Assembly (NCBI RefSeq): GCF_021155765.1
Contig: NC_060110.1
Span: 14,902,001 to 14,966,000 of the forward strand
Source: Diprion similis
Taxonomy: Eukaryota > Arthropoda > Insecta > Hymenoptera > Diprionidae
Reading direction: 5' to 3'
Length of the DNA stretch: 64,000 nt
Shown here: positions 23,201 through 36,200 of the stretch, in pieces
How positions within the stretch are numbered: the stretch's first letter is position 1
How the letters are laid out: every line of letters starts with the position of its first letter
Made by a program: the position numbers and the translations under genes
The notes under the pieces: model-generated
Told to the model about the DNA's origin: nothing
Seen by the model: the letters and a program-made list of their open reading frames with translations, nothing else
Database searches by the model: none

Positions 23201-26200
23201 TGTAACTTTTTAGCTATCGCTCGCAGTGTATTGGGACTGCGATTAATCGATTCCTCTCGCAAAATTACGTCGGAAAAGTGCCTCCAAGAATTGATTGCCG
23301 CACTTTCCAGAATCATCGAAATTTTCGACAAAAATCCAAAGGGGTTAGCGTTAGTTTTTTCTCGATTTTCGGACCCGAAAATTTTTCGTCTCCGAATCGA
23401 TTAGCATGACCCTTTCTAGGGTAATTCGACCACCAGGAACTCAGAAAACACATGAAAAAGAGCGTAGAACCAACAGCAGAGAAATGACGATGAAAATCAG
23501 CAGTTTTTCGGCTGTAACTTTTTAGGTATCGCTCGCAGCGTATTGGGACTGCGATTAATCGATTCCTCTCGCAAAATTACGTCGGAAAAGTGCCTTAAAG
23601 AATCGATTGCAGCACTTTCCAGAATCATCGAAATTTTCGACAAAAATCCAAAGGGGTTAGCCTTAGTTTTCTCTCGATTTTCGGAACCGAAAATTTTGCG
23701 TCTTCGAATCGATTAGCATGACCCTTTCTAGGGTAATTCGACCACCAGGAACTCAGAAAACACATGTAAAAGAGCGTAGGACCAACAGCAGAGAAATGAC
23801 GATGAAAATCAGCAGTTTTTCGGCTGTAACTTTTGAGCTATCGCTCGCAGCGTATTGGGACTGCGATTAATCGATTCCTCTCGCAAAATTACGTCGGAAA
23901 AGTGCCTTAAAGAATTGATTGCAGCACTTTCCAGAATCATCGAAATTTTCGACAAAAATCCAAAGGGGTTAGCCTTAGTTTTTTCTCGATTTTCGGACCC
24001 GAAAATTTTGCGTCTCCGAATCGATTAGCATGACCCTTTCTAGGGTAATTCGACCACCAGGAACTCAGAAAACACATGAAAAAGAGCGTCGGGCCAACAG
24101 CAGAGAAATGACGATGAAAATCAGCAGTTTTTCGGCTGTAGCTTTTTAGCTATCGCTCGCAGCGTATTGGGACTGCGATTAATCGATTCCTCTCGCAAAA
24201 TGACGTCAGAAAAGTGCCTTAAAGAATTGATTGCAGCACTTTCCAGAATCATCGAAATTTTCGACAAAAATCCAAAGGGGTTAGCCTTAGTTTTTTCTCG
24301 ATTTTCGGAACCGAAAATTTTGCGTCTTCGAATCGATTAGCATGGCCCTTTCTAGGGTAATTTGACCACCAGGAACTCAGAAAACACATGAAAAAGAGCG
24401 TAGGACCAACGGCAGAGAAATGACGATGAAAATCAGCAGTTTTTCGGCTGTAACTTTTTAGCTATCGCTCGCAGCGTATTGGGACTGCGATTAATCGATT
24501 CCTCTCGCAAAATTACGTCGAAAAAGTGCCTTAGAGAATTGATTGCAGCACTTTTCAGAATCATCGAAATTTTCGACAAAAATCCAAAGGGGTTAGCCTT
24601 AGTTTTTTCTCGATTTTCGGACCCGAAAATTTTTCGTCTCCGAATCGATTAGCATGACCCTTTCTAGGGTAATTCGACCACCAGGAACTCAGAAAACACA
24701 TGAAAAAGAGCGTAGGACCAACAGCAGAGAAATGACGATGAAAATCAACAGTTTTTCGGCTGTAGCTTTTTAGCTATCGCTCGCAGCGTATTGGGACTGC
24801 GATTAATCGATTCCTCTCGCAAAATTACGCCGGAAAAGTGCCTTAACGAATTAATTGCAGCACTTTCCAGAATCATCGAAATTTTCGACAAAAATCCAAA
24901 GGGGTTAGCCTTAGTTTTTTCTCGATTTTCGGAACCGAAAATTTTGCGTCTTCGAATCGATTAGCATGACCCTTTCTAGGGTAATTTGACCACCAGGAAC
25001 TCAGAAAACACATGAAAAAGAGCGTAGGACCAACGGCAGAGAAATGACGATGAAAATCAGCAGTTTTTCGGCTGTAACTTTTTAGCTATCGCTCGCAGCG
25101 TATTGGAACTGCGATTAATCAATTCCTCTCGCAAAATTACGTCGGAATAGAGCCTTAAAGAATTGATTGCAGCACTTTCCAGAATCATCGAAATTTTCGA
25201 CGAAAATCCAAAGGGGTTAGCCTTAGTTTTTTCTCGATTTTCGGACCCGAAAATTTTTCGTCTCCGAATCGATTAGCATGACCCTTTCTAGGGTAATTCG
25301 ACCACCAGGAACTCAGAAAACACATGAAAAAGAGCGTAGGACCAACAGCAGAGAAATGACGATGAAAATCAACAGTTTTTCGGCTGTAGCTTTTTAGCTA
25401 TCGCTCGCAGCGTATTGGGACTGCGATTAATCGATTCCTCTCGCAAAATTACGTCGGAAAAGTGCCTTAAAGAATTAATTGCAGCACTTTCCAGAATCAT
25501 CGAAATTTTCGACAAAAATCCAAAGGGGTTAGCCTTAGTTTTTTCTCGATTTTCCAAACCGAAAATTTTGCGTCTTCCAATCGATTAGCATGACCCTTTC
25601 TAGGGTAATTCGACCACCAGGAACTCAGAAAACACATGAAAAAGAGCGTAGGACCAACAGCAGAGAAATGACGATGAAAATCAACAGTTTTTCGGCTGTA
25701 GCTTTTTAGCTATCGCTCGCAGCGTATTGGGACTGCGATTAATCGATTCCTCTCGCAAAATTACGTCGGAAAAGTGCCTCAAAGAATTGATTGCAGCACT
25801 TTCCAGAATCATCGAAATTTTCGACAAAAATCCAAAGGGGTTAGCCTTAGTTTTTTCTCGATTTTCGGAACCGAAAATTTTGCGTCTTCGAATCGATTAG
25901 CATGACCCTTTCTAGGGTAATTCGACCACCAGGAACTCAGAAAACACATGAAAAAGAGCGTAGGATCAACGGCAGAGAAATGACGATGAAAATCAGCAGT
26001 TTTTTGGCTGTAACTTTTTAGCTATCGCTCGCAGCGTATTGGGACTGCGATTAATCGATTCCTCTCGCAAAATTACGTCGGAAAAGTGCCTTAAAGAATT
26101 GACTGCAGCACTTTCCAGAATCATCGAAATTTTCGACAAAAATCCAAAGGGGTTAGCCTTAGTTTTTTCTCGATTTTCGGACCCGAAAATTTTTCGTCTC

Positions 26201-29200
26201 CGAATCGATCAGCATGACCCGTTCTAGGGTAATTCGACCACCAGGAACTCAGAAAACACATGAAAAAGAGCGTAGGACCAACAGCAGAGAAATGACGATG
26301 AAAATCAGCAGTTTTTCGGCTGTAACTTTTTAGCTATCGCTCGCAGCGTATTGGGACTGCGATTAATCGATTCCTCTCGCAAAATTACGTCGGAAAAGTG
26401 CCTTAAAGAATCGATTGCAGCACTTTCCAGAATCATCGAAATTTTCGACAAAAATCCAAAGGGGTTAGCCTTAGTTTTCTCTCGATTTTCGGAACCGAAA
26501 ATTTTGCGTCTTCGAATCGATTAGCATGACCCTTTCTAGGGTAATTCGACCACCAGGAACTCAGAAAACACATGTAAAAGAGCGTAGGACCAACAGCAGA
26601 GAAATGACGATGAAAATCAGCAGTTTTTCGGCTGTAACTTTTGAGCTATCGCTCGCAGCGTATTGGGACTGCGATTAATCGATTCCTGTCGCAAAATTAC
26701 GTCGGAAAAGTGCCTTAAAGAATTGATTGCAGCATTTTCCAGAATCATCGAAATTTTCGACAAAAATCCAAAGGGGTTAGCCTTAGTTTTTTCTCGATTT
26801 TCGGACCCGAAAATTTTGCGTCTCCGAATCGATTAGCATGACCCTTTCTAGGGTAATTCGACCACCAGAAACTCAGAAAACACCTGAAAAAGAGCGTAGG
26901 GCCAACAGCAGAGAAATGACGATGAAAATCAGCAGTTTTTCGGCTGTTGCTTTTTAGCTATCGCTCGCAGCGTATTGGGACTGCGATTAATCGATTCCTC
27001 TCGCAAAATTACGTCAGAAAAGTGCCTTAAAGAATTGATTGCAGCACTTTCCAGAATCATCGAAATTTTCGACAAAAATCCAAAGGGGTTAGCCTTAGTT
27101 TTTTCTCGATTTTCGGAACCGAAAATTTTGCGTCTTCGAATCGATTAGCATGGCCCTTTCTAGGGTAATTTGACCACCAGGAACTCAGAAAACACATGGA
27201 AAAGAGCGTAGGACCAACGGCAGAGAAATGACGATGAAAATCAGCAGTTTTTCGGCTGTAACTTTTTAGCTATCGCTCGCAGCGTATTGGGACTGCGATT
27301 AATCGATTCCTCTCGCAAAATTACGTCGGAAAATTGCCTTAGAGAATTGATTGCAGCACTTTTCAGAATCATCGAAATTTTCGACAAAAATCCAAAGGGG
27401 TTAGCCTTAGTTTTTTCTCGATTTTCGGACCCGAAAATTTTTCGTCTCCGAATCGATTAGCATGACCCTTTCTAGGGTAATTCGACCACCAGGAACTCAG
27501 AAAACACATGAAAAAGAGCGTAGGACCAACGGCAGAGAAATGACGATGAAAATCAGCAGTTTTTCGGCTGTAACTTTTTAGCTATCGCTCGCAGCGTATT
27601 GGAACTGCGATTAATCGATTCCTCTCGCAAAATTACGTCGGAATAGAGCCTTAAAGAATTGATTGCAGCACTTTTCAGAATCATCGAAATTTTCGACAAA
27701 AATCCAAAGGGGTAAGCCTTAGTTTTTTCTCGATTTTCGGAACCGAAAATTTTGCGTCTCCGAATCGATTAGCATGACCCTTTCTAGGGTAATTCGACCA
27801 CCAGGAACTCAGAAAACACATGAAAAAGAGCGTAGGACCAACAGCAGAGAAATGACGATGAAAATCAGCAGTTTTTCGGCTGTAACTTTTTAGCTATCGC
27901 TCGCAGCGTATTGGGACTGCGATTAATCGATTCCCCTCGCAAAATTACGTCGGAAAAGTGCCTCAAAGAATTGATTGCAGCACTTTCCAGAATCATCGAA
28001 ATTTTCGACAAAAATCCAAAGGGGTTAGCCTTAGTTTTTTCTCGATTTTCGGAACCGAAAATTTTGCGTCTTCGAATCGATTAGCATGACCCTTTCTAGG
28101 GTAATTCGACCACCAGGAACTCAGAAAACACATGAAAAAGAGCGTAGGATCAACGGCAGAGAAATGACGATGAAAATCAGCAGTTTTTTGGCTGTAACTT
28201 TTTAGCTATCGCTCGCAGCGTTTCGGGACTGCGATTAATCGATTCCTCTTGCAAAATTACGTCGGAAAAGTGCCTTAAAGAATTGACTGCAGCACTTTCC
28301 AGAATCATCGAAATTTTCGACAAAAATCCAAAGGGGTTAGCCTTAGTTTTTTCTCGATTTTCGGACCCGAAAATTTTTCGTCTCCGAATCGATCAGCATG
28401 ACCCTTTCTAGGGTAATTCGACCACCAGGAACTCAGAAAACACATGAAAAAGAGCGTAGGACCAACAGCAGAGAAATGACGATGAAAATCAGCAGTTTTT
28501 CGGCTGTAACTTTTTAGCTATCGCTCGCAGCGTATTGGGACTGCGATTAATCGATTCCTCTCGTAAAATTACGTCGGAAAAGTGCCTCAAAGAATTGACT
28601 GCAGCACTTTCCAGGATCATCGAAATTTTCGACAAAAATCCAAAGGGGTTAGCCTTAGTTTTTTCTCGATTTTCGGACCCGAAAATTTTTCGTCTCCGAA
28701 TCGATCAGCATGACCCTTTCTAGGGTAATTCGACCACCAGAAACTCAGAAAACACATGAAAAAGAGCGTAGGACCAACAGCAGAGAAATGACGATGAAAA
28801 TCAGCAGTTTTTCGGCTGTAACTTTTTAGCTATCGCTCGCAGCGTATTGGGACTGCGATTAATCGATTTCTCTCGTAAAATTACGTCGGAAAAGTGCCTC
28901 AAAGAATTGATTGCAGCACTTTCCAGAATCATCGAAATTTCCGACAAAAATCCAAAGGGGTTAGCCTTAGTTTTTTCTCGATTTTCGGAACCGAAAATTT
29001 TGCGTCTTCGAATCGATTAGCATGACCCTTTCTAGGGTAATTCGACCACCAGGAACTCAGAAAACACATGTAAAAGAGCGTAGAACCAACAGCAGAGAAA
29101 TGACGATGAAAATCAGCAGTTTTTCGGCTGTAACTTTTGAGCTATCGCTCGCAGCGTATTGGGACTGCGATTAATCGATTCCTCTCGCAAAATTACGTCG

Positions 29201-32200
29201 GAAAAGTGCCTTCAAGAATTGATTGCAGCACTTTCCAGAATCATCGAAATTTTCGACAAAAATCCAAAGGGGTTAGCCTTAGTTTTTTCTCGATTTTCGG
29301 ACCCGAAAATTTTGCGTCTCCGAATCGATTAGCATGACCCTTTCTAGGGTAATTCGACCACCAGGAACTTAGAAAACACATGAAAAAGAGCGTAGGACCA
29401 ACAGCAGAGAAATGACGATGAAAATCAGCAGTTTTTCGGCTGTAGCTTTTTAGCTATCGCTCGCAGCGTATTGGGACTGCGATTAATCGATTCCTCTCGC
29501 AAAATTACGTCGGAAAAGTGCCTCAAAGAATTGACTGCAGCACTTTCCAGAATCATCGAAATTTTCGACAAAAATCCAAAGGGGTTAGCCTTAGTTTTTT
29601 CTCGATTTTCGGACCCGAAAATTTTTCGTCTCCGAATCGATCAGCATGACCCTTTCTAGGGTAATTCGACCACCAGGAACTCAGAAAACACATGAAAAAG
29701 AGCGTAGGACCAACAGCAGAGAAATGACGATGAAAATCAGCAGTTTTTCGGCTGTAACTTTTTAGCTATCGCTCGCAGCGTATTGGGACTGCGATTAATC
29801 GATTCCTCTCGTAAAATTACGTCGGAAAAGTGCCTTAAAGAATTGATTGCAGCACTTTCCAGAATCATCGAAATTTCCGACAAAAATCCAAAGGGGTTAG
29901 CCTTAGTTTTTTCTCGATTTTCGGAACCGAAAATTTTGCGTCTTCGAATCGATTAGCATGACCCTTTCTAGGGTAATTCGACCACCAGGAACTCAGAAAA
30001 CACATGAAAAAGAGCGTAGGACCAACAGCAGAGAAATGACGATGAAAATCAGCAGTTTTTCGGCTGTAACTTTTTAGCTATCGCTCGCAGCGTATTGGGA
30101 CTGCGATTAATCGATTCCTCTCGCAAAATTACGTCGGAAAAGTGCCTTAAAGAATTGACTGCAGCACTTTCCAGGATCATCGAAATTTTCGACAAAAATC
30201 CAAAGGGGTTAGCCTTAGTTTTTTCTCGATTTTCGGACCCGAAAATTTTTCGTCTCCGAATCGATCAGCATGACCCTTTCTAGGGTAATTCGACCACCAG
30301 GAACTCAGAAAACACATGAAAAAGAGCGTAGGACCAACAGCAGAGAAATGACGATGAAAATCAGCAGTTTTTCGGCTGTAACTTTTTAGCTATCGCTCGC
30401 AGCGTATTGGGACTGCGATTAATCGATTCCTCTCGTAAAATTACGTCGGAAAAGTGCCTCAAAGAATTGATTGCAGCACTTTCCAGAATCATCGAAATTT
30501 CCGACAAAAATCCAAAGGGGTTAGCCTTAGTTTTTTCTCGATTTTCGGAACCGAAAATTTTGCGTCTTCGAATCGATTAGCATGACCCTTTCTAGGGTAA
30601 TTCGACCACCAGGAACTCAGAAAACACATGTAAAAGAGCGTAGAACCAACAGCAGAGAAATGACGATGAAAATCAGCAGTTTTTCGGCTGTAACTTTTGA
30701 GCTATCGCTCGCAGCGTATTGGGACTGCGATTAATCGATTCCTCTCGCAAAATTACGTCGGAAAAGTGCCTTCAAGAATTGATTGCAGCACTTTCCAGAA
30801 TCATCGAAATTTTCGACAAAAATCCAAAGGGGTTAGCCTTAGTTTTTTCTCGATTTTCGGACCCGAAAATTTTGCGTCTCCGAATCGATTAGCATGACCC
30901 TTTCTAGGGTAATTCGACCACCAGGAACTCAGAAAACACATGAAAAAGAGCGTAGGACCAACAGCAGAGAAATGACGATGAAAATCAGCAGTTTTTCGGC
31001 TGTAGCTTTTTAGCTATCGCTCGCAGCGTATTGGGACTGCGATTAATCGATTCCTCTCGCAAAATTACGTCAGAAAAGTGCCTTAAAGAATCGATTGCAG
31101 CACTTTCCAGAATCATCGAAATTCTCGACAAAAATCCAAAGGGGTTAGCCTTAGTTTTTTCTCGATTTTCGGAACCGAAAATTTTGCGTCTTCGAATCGA
31201 TTAGCATGACCCTTTCTAGGGTAATTTGACCACCAGGAACTCAGAAAACACATGAAAAAGAGCGTAGGACCAACGGCAGAGAAATGACGATGAAAATCAG
31301 CAGTTTTTCGGCTGTAACTTTCTAGCTATCGCTCGCAGCGTATTGGGACTGCGATTAATCGATTCCTCTCGCAAAATTACGTCGGAAAAGTGCCTTAAAG
31401 AATTGATTGCAGCACTTTTCAGAATCATCGAAATTTTCGACAAAAATCCAAAGGGGTTAGCCTTAGTTTTTTCTCGATTTTCGGACCCGAAAATTTTTCG
31501 TCTCCGAATCGATTAGCATGACCCTTTCTAGGGTAATTCGACCACCAGGAACTCAGAAAACACATGAAAAAGAGCGTAGGACCAACAGCAGAGAAATGAC
31601 GATGAAAATCAGCAGTTTTTCGGCTGTAACTTTTTAGCTATCGCTCGCAGCGTATTGGAACTGCGAATAATCGATTCCTCTCGCAAAATCACGTCGGAAT
31701 AGAGCCTTAAAGAATTGATTGCAGCACTTTTCAGAATCATCGAAATTTTCGACAAAAATCCAAAGGGGTAAGCCTTAGTTTTTTCTCGATTTTCGGACCC
31801 GAAAATTTTGCGTTTCCGAATCGATTAGCATGACCCTTCCTAGGGTAATTCGACCACCAGGAACTCAGAAAACACATGAAAAAGAGCGTAGGACCAACAG
31901 CAGAGAAACGACGTTGAAAATCTGCAGTTTTTCGGCTGTAACTTTTTAGCTATCGCTCGCAGCGTATTGGGACTGCGATTAATCGATTCCTCTCGCAAAA
32001 TTACGTCGGAATAGAGCCCTCAAGAATTGATTGCAGCACTTTTCAGAATCATCGAAATTTTCGACAAAAATCCAAAGGGGTTAGCCTTAGTTTTTTCTCG
32101 ATTCTCGGACCCGAAAATTTTGCGTCTCCGAATTGATTAGCATGACCCTTTCTAGGGTCATTCGACCACCAGGAACTCAGAAAACACATGAAAAAGAGCG

Positions 32201-32850
32201 TAGGACCAACAGCTGAGAAATGACGATGAAAATCAGCAGTTTTTCGGCTGTAACTTTTTATTTATCGCTCGCAGCGTATTGGGACTGCGATTAATCGATT
32301 CCTCTCGCAAAATTACGTCGGAAAAGTGCCTTAAAGAATTGATCGAAGCACTTCTCAAAATCATCGAAATTTTCGACAAAAATCCAAAGGGGTTAGCCTT
32401 AGTTTTTTCTCGATTTTCGGACCCGAAAATTTTCCGTCTCCGAATCGATTAGCATGACCCTCTTTAGGGTAATTCGACCACCAGGAACTCAGAAAACACA
32501 TGAAAAAGAGCGTAAGACCAACAGAAGAGAAACGACGATGAAAATCTGCAGTTTTTCGGCTGTAACTTATTAGCTATCGCTCGCAGCGTATTGTGACTGC
32601 GATTAATCGATTCCTCTCGCGAAATTCTGTCAGAATAGTGGCTCAAAGAAATAATTGCAGCTACTTACAGAATCGTTGAAATTTTTCACACAAATCCAAA
32701 GGGGTTAGCGTCAGTTAGCGATTCCCTTTGCTGGGTCAAAAATTTGTCGTCTTTGTATCGATTTGTATGACACTTGCTTGTCTCATTGGACCTCGAGGAA
32801 AGCAGCATATACACCAAAGAATGCGCATGAGCAACTGAAAGAGAAATGAA
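14290..32850. repeat. 312-bp satellite array, 59 in-register copies
   Basis: The anchor ...GGGACTGCGATT ends at 14508, 14820, 15132 and so on to 32604. That is 58 steps of exactly 312 bp, or 59 anchors, with no net insertion or deletion. A further decayed partial copy begins near 14290 and the last one fades out near 32850. Internal copies differ mainly by point changes: GAAAAGTGCC or GAATAGAGCC, TTTTTAGC or TTTTGAGC, GGACCC, GGAACC or GGGACC. Divergence rises in the first copies (14290-14800) and the last ones (32160-32850). Each monomer carries a dyad ATTTTCGG-NN-CCGAAAAT. Reading frames of 62-66 codons recur in many copies, mostly from non-ATG codons, and are closed by stops in every unit, so they are not genes. 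The direct-repeat arrangement, homogeneity and edge decay are those of a satellite shaped by unequal exchange or gene conversion. Centromeric or heterochromatic location is possible but unproven. Confidence 0.97.
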
Positions 32851-32869
32851 GAACAAAATACGTCGACAC

Positions 32870-33240
32870 TTATTTGTTTATTTACTTCTATTCTTGTTAC
32901 ATAAGATACCAACAGTATAATATCACATACAGTGTAACGTATCTTACAGAAGCGCTTTCCGCTTGTACGCAAGCTGCAACATCAACTATACTTATAACCT
33001 ACTACAGAGACCGTGTAATATAATATCTTTCATATTCTGCTCACGATCATGTATATTACACTTTTTTCAGAATAATTAGATTCCTTAAGTAATGTTTAAT
33101 AATACTCTTGCATTCCTTTTTTTTTTTGCTTTCATACTATTCGGCAACTCATCAAATTACCACACACCGACACTTGAACATTTGTCCCTGAAATGGGGCA
33201 TATTGAATAAACCAAAACTATCTAGTTATGAATTTGTTAT
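32870..33240. repeat. Right spacer, homologous to the left spacer (13755-14150)
   Basis: This begins directly after the last decayed monomer with TTTACTTCTATTCTTGTTAC (left: TTTACTTTATCATTCTAATTCAGGTTAC, related) and continues through CTTGTACGCAAGCTGCAA, ACTTATAACCTACT, a T-rich CTTTTTTTTTTTTGC-like tract at about 33116-33131, and ACACCGACACTTGAACATTT to TATGAATTTG at 33227-33236. The order of monomer then spacer is the same as on the left side, so the array sits between two copies of an older composite unit. Confidence 0.75.
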
Positions 33241-33249
33241 TTGAAGCCA

Positions 33250-36200
33250 GAACATCCTATGATCAGTAGCCGCAAAATCTCGATTCGTGACTAAAGTCTG
33301 TGTGATCAACTATCGAGAACGTTAGTACCACTGACGCCAGTTCTCTTTCGTTCATTTGGTTCAAAGCTCCCGCGGGCTCTATGTATTCACAATACATCTC
33401 TTTGTTTTCCCTCTCCTACACATTGTCCTGCGGCCTGCTATCCAAATGAAATGTACCGCATCTAAGCAATTGAACGGAATACCATGTTACAGAATCAATT
33501 CACAACTTTGTCAATGCCGTAATACAATCCCATAAATGCATAAATATGTTCGAAATTTCAATTTATTATTAGTCGTAAATAGAATACAATCTTTGTGTAA
33601 ACAATTATTTTCATTGGACTTCTGCAATAACAAAAACCATTCACAGTTTCCGTATCTTCTTAGCTTATTTTTAGTTACCCCTAGCCATGTAGACATGTCA
33701 ATTTACCTTCGGAACATCAATGTAATCATAGCTACGCTCACATTGCCGCATCCAAACACTTTATGACTGATATACTCTATACTAATCATAATTTTTCCCT
33801 CGTCCATTCCACGCTCGTATTCCTCGTCATGTTTAGTGCTGTGTTCTGTTTTTGTCAGAAAAAATATTCAATACGGTCTGCCACTTGGGCCCTGCTATAC
33901 TTTTTGTCGTTCTTATTTGATTCCGTATAATAACGGAGCCATCAGCGAGACTTGTCCTGAACCAGGAATCATTTCGTCAAGTTTCTCACCGTCTCAATGA
34001 TGCTGGCACCGGTATGCTCGACCTGACGAGCGTTAACGAGCGGCAACCGAACCGCACCAGTGAAATAGCTCAAGTCCAAATACCATTAATTGCATCTGTA
34101 CTCACAGAAGTCCCACAGCGGCACGCGTTCGACGATGAATAATAGACTTTTGAACAGGATTCCCTCTGAACAGGTTTCTCGAAGGCTCCAAACTTTCTTA
34201 TCACCTTTTGTCGCCTCTGAAAAAAGGCACATCATTAATAGATTAGAATTCAAATGTGTTGCTGCCATTTACAACTCTGAATGGACGCTACAACTCCAGC
34301 AAAATTACATTTCGTGGACCAAAAGAAGCAAGACTTTGGGGGATCATCATTAAGAGGATTCAAAGATGAAAAGGAGAAAAGGTTAGAATAATATTCAGGG
34401 AATCTTCAACCATCGCAGTCGAATTGAAACGAGATAATAAAGTGCACGCGGACTCGCTGAATTATAATTAAATTTCATTCGCCTTGTTCAAGAATGAATA
34501 TCTGGTTTGCCCGCGAGCAACGCCAAGGAATGGAACGATAAGACAGTATAACACACCAAGGCGCTAATCACCTTGCCACATCTTTGAGATGTGGAATACG
34601 GAAGTGATCGAGACTCAATAAAATGTACGTTTGCACGTAGAGACACGAAGAGCCGGTAGGCTTTGCCCGGTTCAATACGATATCTCGAGTTGTGTGTAAG
34701 TGTGTGCTTGGCTGTACGTTCGGTGTCCACCCGTGAAACGCGGCACGTGTTGGTTACGCCTTTGCTCAACTGACAATTCTCGAGAGATCCCAGCATCCAA
34801 CGCAGGTAAATAGTCTCACCTTAGTCCACCTGAACGGTGAGCATGGTCATTATTTACTCGGATCCTACGAGTCGCTTAATTGGAAAATTTTCAGAACGTG
34901 ACGTAGCTGCGGGCGTGGGTGTGGTAAATCATGGCTTTATCATCGCCGTTCCATTCCCGGACGCCAGGCGCCACGTAAAATACGCGAAACCAGAGAAATG
35001 AAGGACAGGTGGTGCTCTGCGAATTGGATTCAGCAAGGCTATCCAGCCTGTAGCGAAACAAGGAAAACTCCTTGAATGTCCTGCGAGCAGGCAGGATCCT
35101 CTTCGTGACCCAAGGCCTGTTTGCACAGCCAAGGCGACCTGCGTGCCTCGCAGATGTGCCGGTCGTTTCACTGTGTATCCGAGGACCGCGGTATGTGCAT
35201 GTCTCATAACGTACGAGCAGGTACACATATCCATAATACGCGCCGGTAAATTATTATTGATGTGTGTAAAGTTCACGTGCAAGTACGAGTATAGAACACG
35301 AGTGCGTTCGCCCTGGTGTCCGACAATCAAAACCATCTCCCGCGACCGCGCCAATAACTTTTGCAAACAAAGAACGTTGCACAGAATTTACTTAAGTTAT
35401 ACAGCCGTTTCTGCAGCCGTCGACTCTTCATCATCGATTTGTTTAGCGAGATTTAACGACTTGTAAGCACCTGCTTGAGGTACGTTTGCACAAACTGACG
35501 ATATCGAAATTTTTCTAATTTCACTTGGCGGGGAGATTTTTTTTTTAAATTGACCTAAAATTTTTCCTTTAAATGTCTAATTCAGTTTTACTCATCTCCA
35601 TGAGGCTCTGCACTGTTGTGGAGATTTCAGAGGAGGCCAGAAAATCTAGAATCAATCAATCTAGTATAGAGATTAGCATACCGTACTCGTATGCTTAAGA
35701 TTACTATCAATGCACATTACGTACTCGAGATGTTCATTACTCAAGCAACTGTCCATTCGTCATTTCTATGTTCTAGCCTTGCCACTGATCGCGATATCTC
35801 TCAAAGAGATTGAGATATATAGCTATATAGCTCACTTCTCGGATGGAGGACGTATTCTGACGAACAAATTACAAGTGGTTTCGATAGTTAGCTGTCAGTT
35901 TATCAGAATCACAGGGAGTAAAATAGTGGAAAAAAACATCAAACTTACGTATTATTACTTTCCACATACCTACATAAACCAGAAATAGCATCGAAATCAC
36001 AGCACAGGATAGAGAGGCAACCGCTGGAGAGTGATGAGAGACTCTTGAGGATGAAACACATTCTCGATCATTCATATCGAAAGATAAGTAACATTACCAG
36101 CGGCGCGAATTGCATTTCCTTCATTACCACTTAACCTGGTTAATTGGACCGACGATACGCCGTGATGGTGAAGAACGTATAGATGCGGTCATGGAAACTT

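Noticed and set aside
16345..30897. Repeated 62-66 codon open frames within the satellite (both strands)
   Set aside because: They recur only because the monomer recurs and 312 is divisible by 3. Most start at TTG or TTG-like codons, each unit contains stops, and small substitutions open or close them. Nothing suggests translation.
14508..32604. The 312-bp monomer as a dimer of two 156-bp halves
   Set aside because: The only repeated words between halves (ATCGATT) are offset by 150 bp and the rest does not align.
14290..32850. CRISPR array
   Set aside because: The repeats are adjacent 312-bp monomers without unique spacers, in an insect genome. This is a satellite.
34891..35366. Overlapping - strand frames of 111 and 145 codons
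   Set aside because: Two frames open over the same bases indicate locally stop-poor GC-richer DNA; no domain or bias favours either.
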